The notes under the pieces were generated by a model, which was not told the origin of the DNA, searched no databases, and worked only from the letters and a program-made list of their open reading frames with translations. The position numbers and the translations under genes were made by a program. From Microvirga lotononidis (GTDB lineage Bacteria > Pseudomonadota > Alphaproteobacteria > Rhizobiales > Beijerinckiaceae): DNA of 64,000 nucleotides. The stretch is taken from positions 372,001 to 436,000 of the forward strand of contig NZ_CP141048.1 of assembly GCF_034627025.1 (NCBI RefSeq), in the 5' to 3' direction. Shown piece after piece: positions 8,665 through 17,600 of the stretch. Each line of letters starts with the position of its first letter. Within the stretch, counting starts at the first letter, position 1.

Positions 8665-9628
8665 GCGCACCTTCCGCAGCGCGAACGACCTCTTCGATAT
8701 GCCCTGATCGTAGCCGGTCGATCGGTGGCGCGCTATCAGTGTACAGATTGGGCGTGACCAGCCACTCCCACGCTTCCTCCGGAGATGGGAAGTACCCTGC
8801 AACCTGATCGAGTCCTTCGATCGGTCGGGAGTGCTCAAACTGCCGCGCCGGATAGACGAACCCATGGACGTCTTTGCAGAAGGCAATGACCTTGCCGCTC
8901 TCTCGCCAAGTTTCGAGCGTCGCGGCGGAGATACCGAGCTTCTCCGCGATGCGGTCAGCAGCCAGGAGTTCGGATGCGGCCCAGTCTGTCGAGTCATCAT
9001 CGACTGTGATTTCGGCCAGCAGCGCTTTACCCTCTTCCAGGCTGACCAGGGGCCCGAGGCCGGATCCCTTCATGACGCGGACACCCTTCCCGGTATCGCT
9101 AAGTGGCCGATCCGAAGGTCGAGGGCCGTGTTCCACTTCCCAAGGAGCCTCATAGTCAAGATCGGCAAGATCGTCTGCAAGGAGGGCCGTGATGTCGCCA
9201 GGGGTCTCCTCTGTGGACAGAACCCGTCCCGGATCCTGTCCTTCATGGTCACGAGCGATGTCGAGCAGGTCCTCAAGGCGCCCTGCCCTGAGAGCCTCGA
9301 GCGGGGAAAGCCCTTCCAGTGCCTCATCCGGGACCAGGAGCCATTCAAGCCGCATCCAGTCATGCCGGATTGGCATTACGGCCAAGACCTCGAAGAGGCC
9401 CGCCACGATGCCGTCCGGCGTGAACTGACAGGCCGGATAGCGGTAGCCTTCTCCTGTCTCGACAGCGATAAGCTCCCCCGCCTTACGCCGCTCCTCGACT
9501 AATTGCTCGGGTATTGCGAGGATCGCGGCGACATACCCGGGCATGTAGAGCCCGCCAGCCAATTTGACTAACTCAGCTTTCCGTACCTCACCGGCCGCCA
9601 TCAGCGCGGCTACCAATGACGCGGCCAT
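8651..9628 (-). CDS. Protein with two tandem Xre/MbcA/ParS-type antitoxin-like domains
   Basis: 325 residues. The two halves are an internal duplication: YRYPACQF then a helix pair then LSPLEALRAGRLEDLLDIA in the first (about residues 60-120), and FVYPARQF then PPIDRLRSGHIEEVVRAA in the second (about 245-318). The second half also has an HTH-like helix pair before it (RIAEKLGISAATLETWRESG). This YPxxQF plus P-x-x-x-L-R-x-G layout is that of the DUF2384/MbcA/ParS antitoxin C-terminal domain, whose usual partner is a RES-domain toxin. No RES gene is visible; instead DUF433 follows with overlap. Possible DNA-binding regulator of this small operon. Confidence 0.6.
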   Translation of the reverse strand: MAASLVAALMAAGEVRKAELVKLAGGLYMPGYVAAILAIPEQLVEERRKAGELIAVETGEGYRYPACQFTPDGIVAGLFEVLAVMPIRHDWMRLEWLLVPDEALEGLSPLEALRAGRLEDLLDIARDHEGQDPGRVLSTEETPGDITALLADDLADLDYEAPWEVEHGPRPSDRPLSDTGKGVRVMKGSGLGPLVSLEEGKALLAEITVDDDSTDWAASELLAADRIAEKLGISAATLETWRESGKVIAFCKDVHGFVYPARQFEHSRPIEGLDQVAGYFPSPEEAWEWLVTPNLYTDSAPPIDRLRSGHIEEVVRAAEGALDYQ

Positions 9629-9767
9629 ATCAATACGAGCCTCCGTTGGCCTCTAAGGTCCGCGAATGTTGTCGATGCCATGGGCGTCTCCCAGAATTTG
9701 CCGATTGCTCACTGGCGAGTTGAACAGCGCATCGCTGAGGCACTTAGAGATAGACGCTCCGCCGCGC

Positions 9768-10058
9768 TCATATGTAGACCCCATATTCGATCTGGCTGAG
9801 AAGCTGGAGGACGCGGTCCATCTTACCTTGCAAGATTATGTCCAATGGAACAGACTGGAGCACCTGGTTATGACGGACCAACCACAAAGCACCCAGGTCG
9901 CCGAAGACCTCATGTGCCTTCCCAATGACAGCAGCGATCTCCGGCCCGGATCCCTTAAGCGACCTGAGCCCGTTTATTTGACTATCGAGATGAATGATCG
10001 CTTTCTCGAGCAGCAGATCAGTGTGCGTCTTGGTGTACGGTGTGAAAGTCTCGGACAA
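9768..10058 (-). CDS. Small protein of unknown function
   Basis: 96 residues, starting at a TTG (10056-10058) that has a strong ribosome binding site, GGAAGGAG, a few bases upstream; this decides the start and argues that the gene is real against a longer plus-strand frame across the same region. The sequence is helical with no signal peptide or membrane segment (FTPYTKTHTDLLLEKAII start). I do not recognise a family. It lies 127 bases downstream of another unknown minus-strand gene and may share its transcript. Confidence 0.5.
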   Translation of the reverse strand: MSETFTPYTKTHTDLLLEKAIIHLDSQINGLRSLKGSGPEIAAVIGKAHEVFGDLGALWLVRHNQVLQSVPLDIILQGKMDRVLQLLSQIEYGVYI

Positions 10059-10185
10059 CTATCACTCCTTCCATTGTTCAGGCCTGCTACAGCCAATCGC
10101 TTAATGCATACAGGTCGTTGTGGCGTATTCAGCCCTAGAGAGCATTTGCTCGAAAGGCCCCGCTGCCGGAGTTGATTTCTTCACC

Positions 10186-10686
10186 TCATACGCGAGAGGC
10201 GACTACAGCTTTCCACGGTACGTAGGAGACATACGCAAGGGTGATAAAGAGCAGATTCAGCGACACTTGCTTCGAGAGAAGCATCGCTTCCGGCTCCTTT
10301 GTACTTGCCTCATACGTGAGGAGACAGCTTTGATCTGTCTGATCGATCCTGGTGTCGCTCCACATGAGTTCGATTGCAATCTGTCCTGGGGTATGCGTGA
10401 CGACATACCCGCCAATTCGGTGAGAGATTGGAGCATTCAGCACCAAGTTTTTTTCCTGCTCCTCACCTTCAACTTTAACGTCACCGATCCCAGCCGCGCG
10501 ACCTTTGAAACTTGGCCCACGGCCAGCGATCTTCCCTCGAAACGAAAAGCGGGAACTTCGAGCGATCGGGATCAAGTCAATGAGGCGTCGGGCATCCTCC
10601 CGACGAAAGGTTGCACCGTCGGCGACAAGCTGATCAAGAATGGCATTCGCCTCAAGGCGGGCACCGACATCCATTGTTCGAGCCAT
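10186..10686 (-). CDS. Hypothetical protein
   Basis: 166 residues with an ATG at 10684-10686. N-terminal third is charged and helical (LEANAILDQLVADGATFRRE), the middle is Gly/Lys/Arg-rich, and the C-terminal half looks beta-rich with a hydrophobic end (NLLFITLAYVSYVPW). No signal peptide, no recognisable catalytic motif. No clear Shine-Dalgarno. Judged coding because the frame spans the whole gap between neighbours and has normal amino-acid composition, while the overlapping plus-strand frame has not. Confidence 0.45.
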   Translation of the reverse strand: MARTMDVGARLEANAILDQLVADGATFRREDARRLIDLIPIARSSRFSFRGKIAGRGPSFKGRAAGIGDVKVEGEEQEKNLVLNAPISHRIGGYVVTHTPGQIAIELMWSDTRIDQTDQSCLLTYEASTKEPEAMLLSKQVSLNLLFITLAYVSYVPWKAVVASRV

Positions 10687-10798
10687 TTCTAATGATCCGC
10701 CAAACGCGGAATACTTGCAATGAGACGGTTATTGATGAAAATTTTAAGCCGGGCGAGAAATCTGCCGCAGTTCATGATTTCAGATCCACTTGCCCCTC

Positions 10799-11194
10799 TC
10801 ACGCCGGTTTCTCACTTTCCTCGCCGCAATGCCCCTTCTCCGGCGGATGCTGTCCAAGATCCGGCGACCGACGTGGTCGAATTCGCTCCCTGAGGTTTGA
10901 GTTAAGCTGATTAAGGATATGCGCTTTAGCCGCGATCCCGTCAGACATGGCGTCAGTTATGAACTGCTTTAGCTGGGCATTTTCTTCCTCAAGTGCCTTG
11001 AGTTGCTGCCGATGCTTGAACCCCGGAAGGAATAGAGCTCTCCATTGGTAGATTATGCTCACGGGCAGATTGTATTTCTCGGCAATGACAGCGACATCTG
11101 TCCCATCCGCAGAGTCCCGTAATACCGCATCAATTTGGTCAAACCCGGAGAAGCTCTCATCATTGTCTGCGTGCTTTGAGTGTGAGCGTTCCAT
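10799..11194 (-). CDS. Solitary IS3-type OrfA-like helix-turn-helix protein
   Basis: 131 residues. Residues ~30-60 form a transposase-type helix-turn-helix (DVAVIAEKYNLPVSIIYQWR), followed by a leucine-zipper-like helix (LKALEEENAQLKQFI) as in the OrfA subunit of IS3-family elements. The C-terminal part, after ~100, is Pro/Arg-rich and unlike OrfA. No OrfB (DDE catalytic) gene is adjacent and no terminal inverted repeats were found, so it is an orphan remnant or a domesticated DNA-binding protein. ATG start with a GGGTAAAGA ribosome-binding-like stretch upstream. Confidence 0.55.
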   Translation of the reverse strand: MERSHSKHADNDESFSGFDQIDAVLRDSADGTDVAVIAEKYNLPVSIIYQWRALFLPGFKHRQQLKALEEENAQLKQFITDAMSDGIAAKAHILNQLNSNLRERIRPRRSPDLGQHPPEKGHCGEESEKPA

Positions 11195-11357
11195 TCTTTA
11201 CCCTGCCTGTGTGGAAATAGCTTCGGTTCAATGACTAAGCGCCGGCGCTATGTAATTTCATTCAGCGCCCAGTCGCGCCTTGCGCCTCGGAGCAGAAAGC
11301 CTTGACGTTCTCTCATCCTGAGGAACGATTCTCTTGTCAGTCCTCGACTCACCGTGT

Positions 11358-11373
11358 GTCTAAAAACTTAGAC
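11358..11373. promoter_or_regulatory. Palindromic operator O1 upstream of phage-type repressor
   Basis: GTCTAAAAACTTAGAC: perfect 6-bp half-sites GTCTAA/TTAGAC separated by four bases, 34 bases ahead of the repressor start. An identical pair of half-sites with the same spacing lies inside the gene at 11596-11611. Two exact copies near an Xre/S24-type gene strongly suggest autoregulation by its product. Confidence 0.6.
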
Positions 11374-11407
11374 ATAAAAGAATGAATGCATTGGAAGGTC
11401 AATATCA

Positions 11408-12082
11408 TTGGCTCGCGACCACTCGTCTTTACAATCCAAAAGCCGGCAAGAAGACGGCAATATCAGCAACTTAACTGAGAGATTGCGTTCAATCTTGGCT
11501 GGTGAAAATGTCACGTTATTAGCCCAGCGCGCCGGCGTCTCGCGAGCATCGATATACAACATCCTTGACGGAAAGGCAGTTTCCCTTACCATACTGTCTA
11601 AGATTTTAGACACCACCGGTTATAGCTGGACATGGCTTATTACAGGCAACGGAATGCCGGCAGCGCACTGGGAGCAAGCAACGACACTTGTCCCTCGTAT
11701 GAAGTATGTGGAGCTCGAGCATGGTTCAGGGACGCTTCAGCCCACAGGTAGGCACAAGCTCTTCGAAACAGAGTTACTACAGGAGCTGGGACTGTCACCG
11801 GATAATGCTGGTGTTATTTCAGTCTCAGATGACGCTATGGCGCCAACGATGAACCCAATGGACGACGTTCTCATCCATCTGAGGGAATGCGACCTCTCCC
11901 AAGACGAGCTTTTCGCAATCGCAGTTGACGATCAACTCACGATCCGGCGAGCCGAGCGCGCAAAAGGAGAAGCCTCTTGGATCCTCACTGCACAACGGCG
12001 AGACATCCCAGCGATAGCGGTCTCAGACAACTTGCCTGTGCAGGTTTATGGGCGTGTCAGGTGGATAGGCCATAAGCTTTGA
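11408..12082 (+). CDS. Phage-type Xre/S24 repressor with inactive autoprotease
   Basis: 224 residues from TTG 11408; no in-frame ATG upstream. Residues ~32-58 form a helix-turn-helix (NVTLLAQRAGVSRASIYNIL). Residues ~100-224 have the LexA/CI S24 fold, but the catalytic motif reads VSDDAMAPTMNPMDDVLI: Ala143 stands where the nucleophile Ser is expected, and LTIRRAER has Arg where the Lys general base is expected. Such a repressor could bind and dimerise but not self-cleave after DNA damage. Two copies of the palindrome GTCTAA-N4-TTAGAC, at 11358 and 11596, are probable operators. It is probably a remnant of a prophage or integrative element, or a domesticated regulator. Confidence 0.75.
   Translation: MARDHSSLQSKSRQEDGNISNLTERLRSILAGENVTLLAQRAGVSRASIYNILDGKAVSLTILSKILDTTGYSWTWLITGNGMPAAHWEQATTLVPRMKYVELEHGSGTLQPTGRHKLFETELLQELGLSPDNAGVISVSDDAMAPTMNPMDDVLIHLRECDLSQDELFAIAVDDQLTIRRAERAKGEASWILTAQRRDIPAIAVSDNLPVQVYGRVRWIGHKL
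11596..11611. promoter_or_regulatory. Palindromic operator O2 inside repressor gene
   Basis: GTCTAAGATTTTAGAC, the same half-sites and four-base spacing as the site at 11358-11373, lying within the coding sequence about codon 63. The distance between the two centres is 238 bases, suitable for looping by a repressor tetramer. Function is inferred. Confidence 0.5.
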
Positions 12083-12137
12083 TGGCCCGTTTCCGTGCTA
12101 AGTTTAGTCACCAACTCTCCGTGCGGGAGGACAATGA

Positions 12138-12833
12138 TTGGCTAACGGTTGCGATGCTGATCCGGAGGCTGAAACCTCCGAGACGGGCAGTCCGTCCAAA
12201 GTAGCCCTCGGTCCGAAGGTTCAGCGGGCCGCATTCCTGTCGCAGCTTGATATCTATCTTCGAGCTATGTATCCGCGATGCCCGCCTGAGATGCGCAATG
12301 ACCTGTTGATGCGGGCCAAGAGGAAAGGTCATTTTGGCAGGCTTGGTATGATCGCTGGCATTCTCGCAACGAACCATATCCGTCATGAACTTACCGACTA
12401 CGAGAAGCTGCTGAATGTTAACGGGCTCAGGCAGGGCCTGACACGGAATGAGGCCCGACTTATCGTTGCGGCTGAAGTTCACGAAGCTTGGAATTGGTGG
12501 CGGCACGGATCGGCCCAATCTGACCCGGAGCTCAGCCGTATTACTAGGGATTTCAAACGCCGCAGAAGAGATCTCAAGCGAATGTGCCAAGTACTTTGCA
12601 GAGAAGAGGCCAGATTACTTGAGGACCGGCTAATCAGCGAAGAAAACGCCACCCTCACAGACCACCTAAGCAGATGGATAAATGCACGGCGATCTCCAGT
12701 ACAGAGCGCTTCAGAAGAAAAACAGCTCGAGGCACTGCAAGATGAGCATCACCTATCAATACTTGAGTCAGGGGATCACCATTCTTCGAGCGCAGACTTG
12801 CAAACTGGAGGCGCTCAACGAGACGCAGCATGA
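12138..12833 (+). CDS. DUF2293-like protein
   Basis: 231 residues from a TTG at 12138 placed 8 bases after GGGAGG; the nearby ATG at 12134 opens a frame that closes at once. Residues ~45-120 (MPPEMR-type start, HIRHELTDYEKLL, GLTRNEARLIVAAEV) resemble the DUF2293 family, found in actinobacteria, fungi and alphaproteobacteria without known function. The C-terminal half is charged and helical. The last codons run up to the junction with an IS6 fragment at ~12,836, so the natural C-terminus may have been lost. It follows the repressor by 55 bases and may share its control. Confidence 0.5.
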   Translation: MANGCDADPEAETSETGSPSKVALGPKVQRAAFLSQLDIYLRAMYPRCPPEMRNDLLMRAKRKGHFGRLGMIAGILATNHIRHELTDYEKLLNVNGLRQGLTRNEARLIVAAEVHEAWNWWRHGSAQSDPELSRITRDFKRRRRDLKRMCQVLCREEARLLEDRLISEENATLTDHLSRWINARRSPVQSASEEKQLEALQDEHHLSILESGDHHSSSADLQTGGAQRDAA

Positions 12834-12835
12834 TG

Positions 12836-13417
12836 TTGGTTGTCTCCTATGAGACGATCCGGCGATGGGGCAAGAAGTTCGGTCCGGAGTATGTTCGGCG
12901 CCTCCGGCACAAGTCGCCACGCACGACTGACATTTGGCACTTGGATGAAGTGGTCATCAGCATGGCTGGCAGGAAGCAATGGCTGTGGCGCGCCGTCGAT
13001 CAGAAGGGATGTGTGCTCGACGAGATCGTCCAGGGCCGGCGCAACACCAAGGCGGCCAAGCGCTTGCTGGCCAGGCTGATGAAGAAGCAGGGCATGGCGC
13101 CGAAGCGCATCATCACTGACAAGCTGCTCTCGTACGGAGCTGCCAGACGCCAAGTCATGCCAAGGGTTGAGCACTGGTCCCACAAGGGCTTGAACAACAG
13201 GGTTGAGAATTCACATCTCCCGCTGAGGAAGTGGGAGAGAATGATGTAGGGCTTTCGGTCTGTCGGAGGCCTGCAGCGGTTCGCCAGTGTCTTTTCAGCT
13301 GTCCGCAATATCTTCGTTCCATTCCGTTCCGCCGCTTCGCCCTTGCCACCCATCTTCACACCTCAATGCCAAGGCGGAATGGAAAAGTGCAGCTGGTGTT
13401 GCCGCTTGAGCCCATAA
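12836..13417 (+). pseudogene. IS6-family transposase fragment
   Basis: The frame begins abruptly at LVVSYETIRRWGKKFG, lacking the first ~45 residues of an IS6/IS240 transposase. The DDE core is present (TDIWHLDEVVI, then RIITDKLLSYGAA, then NNRVENSHLPLRKWER). An in-frame TAG at 13247-13249 replaces the expected Gln after ERMM, and the same frame continues with GFRSVGGLQRFASVFSAVRN to a stop at 13415. Truncated and interrupted, so not functional. No terminal inverted repeats were recognised. Confidence 0.8.
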
Positions 13418-14080
13418 ACCAGCTATAATCGTCTCAATCCACCCAGTACCAGTTACCGTGACAAAAAGCTCCCGGAGCAGTTGACGAAGCGGTCGATGCG
13501 CCTCAGGAGGTGATCGGACGGGACATAATCCTCGAGCCGGAACTCGTTGAACAGGCTCTCCTGCATCACGAGATGCTCGCCCGTCATGGCCGAAGCCTCC
13601 GCCGAGAATACCTCAACAGCAAATCACGAACTGCCGCCAATCACGAGGAATTTTTCAAATTCTGCCTAAAGCAGAATCAGCCAACGTCCGCTTTCGGGCA
13701 GTCTGGAGACGCCCGGAACGGCGAACGCCGCACGTGCGGAGTTCGCGGTCTCTTTCCTCAACTAGATCTGGCGCGTCGCAAAGGTGGACGCTACAGTGGC
13801 GCCTACTGGACAAGCGCGGTCATTGGGTCTCTCAAACATCTCGGTGACGGCCACGGCGTTATCGGCGTCCTGAGCCAGGAGGAACTCGACCGAATGCAGA
13901 GCGAGATCTACTGGAATGGCGTGGTCGAATACCCTACAGCTTCACCAATCTCTCTTACGCCGACTTCGAGGATTTTGTGCACGCCTGTTTCGCACGGAAC
14001 TGGGTGTTCACCTCGGAGCATTCGACCCCTGCCGGCAGCGTGGGTCAGCGGGTTGGCGAGAAACGCGAGCAGCAATGAAT
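13418..14080. other. Degraded coding remnants, no intact gene
   Basis: A 197-codon plus-strand frame (13510-14103) has shifting character and no family resemblance. Its neighbour frame near 13935-14078 reads more protein-like (YSFTNLSYADFEDFVHACF, ending in EKREQQ and a stop), suggesting a frameshifted gene end. I could not assign it to a family. The stretch between an IS6 wreck and the giant-protein operon is probably decay debris. Confidence 0.3.
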
Positions 14081-14560
14081 CTAGGGTAAGGTTGCCTGAG
14101 TAAATTCGCTCGAATTCCAGGTATCGACCGCGATCTTCCAGTTGTTTTTGATCCTGCGCCAGACCACGACGTAGTGGCCGATGAAAGCCTTTCGTGGACC
14201 TGTCGCTGCCGGCGTTTTATGTTCGAAATTGAGTAGCCCGGTCTCGACCATGAAATTCGGACTGACGACGACAACCTTGGATGTACCGACGGTGGGCTTG
14301 GCGAACTTGGCCGTCTGTTCCTCCCAGAACTTCTTAATATCTGCGGCGCCCGTCTTCTTCTCCCCGCCGGGCGGCAGCAAGTCAGCGTCCGGCCAGTACA
14401 TTCCCGCGAGCGCTCCACTGTCGCCCGCTGCGAAAGCTCTTTGCCATTGCTCGCGTAGTTTTTCCGGACGCGCAGTCGGCAGCGCCGGAAGGTCTCCGCT
14501 CGCTGCGGTCGAAATTTCCGCCAACGTCAACACTAATGCCACCGCAGGTGCGAGTTTCAT
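14081..14560 (-). CDS. Secreted NTF2-like/SnoaL-fold protein (DUF4440 type)
   Basis: 159 residues. A signal peptide is evident at residues 1-20 (hydrophobic core APAVALVLTLA, cleavage after a Ser-Thr-Ala-Ala stretch). The mature part follows the NTF2/SnoaL pattern: a helix with FAAGDSGALAGMYWPDADLL, then strands ending in a tryptophan-containing motif (WKIAVDTWNS). Such domains bind small molecules or act as accessory folds; no catalytic residues can be named. It lies 41 bases downstream of the 1,562-residue protein gene on the same strand, so it is likely the third gene of that operon and may act with the giant proteins in the periplasm. Confidence 0.65.
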   Translation of the reverse strand: MKLAPAVALVLTLAEISTAASGDLPALPTARPEKLREQWQRAFAAGDSGALAGMYWPDADLLPPGGEKKTGAADIKKFWEEQTAKFAKPTVGTSKVVVVSPNFMVETGLLNFEHKTPAATGPRKAFIGHYVVVWRRIKNNWKIAVDTWNSSEFTQATLP

Positions 14561-14601
14561 GTTGCTCCCCTCACCACTTTGTACGTGTCAAAATCCATCG
14601 C

Positions 14602-17600
14602 CTAACCTTGCTTGGGATGAGTACTACTCAGCTTGACCTCAGCAAAGTATCTCGGCAGTTCCGCCGGATCTCTCAAATCTTCCAAGGCATATTTTTTAAG
14701 GACGACCTCGCGGGCACGTGCCACGATGGTTCGACTGCCGATGCTGCCCGGCAGGATGAAGCTCGCCACCCAAATGTCTTCGCCGTTTTCATGTTTGTAG
14801 AGGACGCTGTCGGTCTTTTCTCCGGTCCCCTCGGCAATAGCATGGGTGAGCGCGCGGGTCTCGTCACCCTGTGATATTCCCGACTTGATGGATGCGACGG
14901 CGACTTCATCGTCGCCGATCAGTTCCTTGAGTTCGATGTAGACCCTCGTCCCGGAAGGCCCGGTGGCGCTCGACGAGCCGGGACCGGATAGGACGACTGA
15001 GACCGACGTCCGCGGCTCGCTTGCGCCATGTTCCGGGCCAATGGCTGTGGCGCTCACGGAGAGCACACGCTCCGGAAATAGTCGGGCCTCAACAACCGAG
15101 GCCGGCGAACAGCGGATGCCGGAACGCTCGCCACGGAGGGACGGCAGCGTATCATGGCGCGCATTAATTTGCAGTCTCACAACACCGAGCCGCAGCAATG
15201 GCTCCGCAACGCCCATGATCGGCGCGATGTCTATATCGACAAAGGCATCCGTCGCATACTCCTCGAACTCGACGGGGAAACTAATCACCGAAACTTCAAC
15301 GAATGTCGGTTTGTCCTGACCCGACACCGACGCTGGAATCGGCATCAGCACGCGCGGGTGCAGCATCGCTGTCTTCGGCAGCTTGAACTCCTTGAACGAC
15401 AGGAACCGGTGCTTCGCGTTACGCTGCCTCGGCGCCGTCTTGGTCGGATCGCCACCCCAGACTGAGACCAGGCGACCGAACGGATTAAGATCTTCCTCGG
15501 TCAGCATGTTCAAGGCGAGATCACTAGGAACTTCCGTCTCATTGAACGGTGGCTGACCTTTCGCGAAGGGCAGATTGAGCACTGGCGGCGGCCATAGTAC
15601 GACGCCGACGCGCTCCCCCTCACCGGTGCTGAACCACGGCCGGCGCAGGACCAACCGGAAGCCGGTGTTACGCTTCTTGATGGCCCGGACATTGCCGCGT
15701 TCGATATCAGACGATTCCTCCCAGGCCAGGCAAGGGATTAGCTCCTTGCAATCGGGCGCGGCAGGCTGGATCGTGGCCGGGATCCAGACGGCCGGCGTAA
15801 CCGGGTGCTGCAGCGATGACCTCGCCGGCTTTGTCGAGATCATTGCGGCGTGCCTCGCGGTCGGCACGACGCGCAATTGGGCCTGCCGAGCTTGGCCGTG
15901 ATGCAATGGCGCGAGATACTGCACGGTCGCGCCTTTCATGCGCGGATCACGGCCTGCGAGCACCTCTTCGAGCCGGAAGTCGTGAGGGCCCGCCCGGCCG
16001 TCCTCAGGCATAGGGATGTTCTCGATGCGCAGAATCTCGGTCCAAACCTTCTTGCCGAAATCGGCTTTGCCTGTGTCCTTGTCATATTTGATGGTCGTCA
16101 TCTCGTTGGGCACGAACTGCGCCGGCACTTCCGGCGGTGCGCGTTCGAGTGACTCATCCCCCGGCCGCAACATCTGGGCTTCGATGCTCAGGCTCGATGT
16201 AGTGGCCTGATCGAAGGTAATCTCGCCTCCGATGATCACCGCGGTTGCGTTGTCCTCAGCCACTTTGTCATCCCAGTCGGAAGCGCGTCCCGCCGTTGCC
16301 AGGAACGAATTGAGCGGCTCCTCCTCCAGCGAGATTGGCCGCGCCACCGCAGGCGTGCCTTTAAACGCGGCGGCAGTCCACGGCTCATCGGTGGTGTGAA
16401 CCAGCTTGATGTCCGCGACATCGGCGAACAGGTAGTTGGGTTCCTGCAGCAGCCGCTGGTGATAAAGCCCGGCCAGGCGATAGCGCTCTTCGTCTGTTGA
16501 GCCCAAGCCCGCGCTCATGGCGACGCCCAAGGTGCCCAGAAGACGGAGCCGGCCGGCCGCGCATTCCACTTCAGGCTTGCATTCGCATTCCTTTCCCTCG
16601 GCAGTGCACAGGCCGACAGAGCGGTCGATGACGTCGAACCATGACAACATGTCCTCGGCGTCAGGCGCAAACCACACCTTCAGATTGGCGGCTTCGCCGG
16701 GGGCGAGCGATGCCGTGATGTGCCGAAAACGCTGCCCATTCTCGGTAATGATATTGCCGCCCGACAGCTGCGGACCCAGCGTCCCAGTGACTGCACTCAA
16801 TTCGAGCATTACCGGTAGAATATCGGGCCAGCGGAAATCCCTCTCATCCACCTCGTCGCCGCGGATGCGAACCGCCATGGGAGGGCCGAGCCAGTGATCG
16901 AGATGCGGGTGCTGCAGGCGCAGCACTATGAAGCAGGCTGAGGGGTCGGGATAATAAGGCGTCGCCCGGATTTCACCGCTGCCGATCTTCAGGCGGTGGG
17001 AGCGCTTGTCGGTGCCGTGCTGATCGTCATGGTTCAGCCATAGGTTACGCAGGCCCTGGCGCGGCGCATGCGTGGCCAAAGGTGCACCTTTATCGCCCGC
17101 CGCGGTGTTCGGCATCGGGACGGCGATCTGGTCGGCGACAGCGCCCCGCCCCTCTACCTCGTCGAAGGCTTCATGCATCGCGGCGAATTCAGGTTCGACC
17201 GGTTGGGGAACCAAGATGCGCGTCGTCCGACGGATCTCCGCGCCCGACTTCACCTTGCGGCTAACCAGTACCATCTGTTGGCCAGTCTGAAGCTTATCCA
17301 GCGGCTTTGGTCGGACTGAGACATTGGGCGACAGCATTACCTCGGGCTTAGTGATTGCATCGTGGCGCAGATATCGAAACCCGCTGCCATTCTTGCTGGC
17401 CGATGGAAACGCCGCGTCCTCGTCCTCTTCATAGATCGCGCGCGCGCGATCGAGAGTAATGCCGGCACCGCCGATGAAAGCGCGCCGGATACCGAAGTGA
17501 TAGCGCCAGCCGAAACGGCGCAAGGCGAGGTCGCCGGCGTCTCCGTCCGGAACGCCGACATGCTGGTCGAGCAGCAAGTCGCTATCGGAAAGCCAGACAG

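Noticed and set aside
10120-10692. 190-codon plus-strand frame opposite the 166-residue unknown gene
   Set aside because: Cys/Arg/Ser-rich character of an antisense shadow; the minus-strand frame has a better start and composition.
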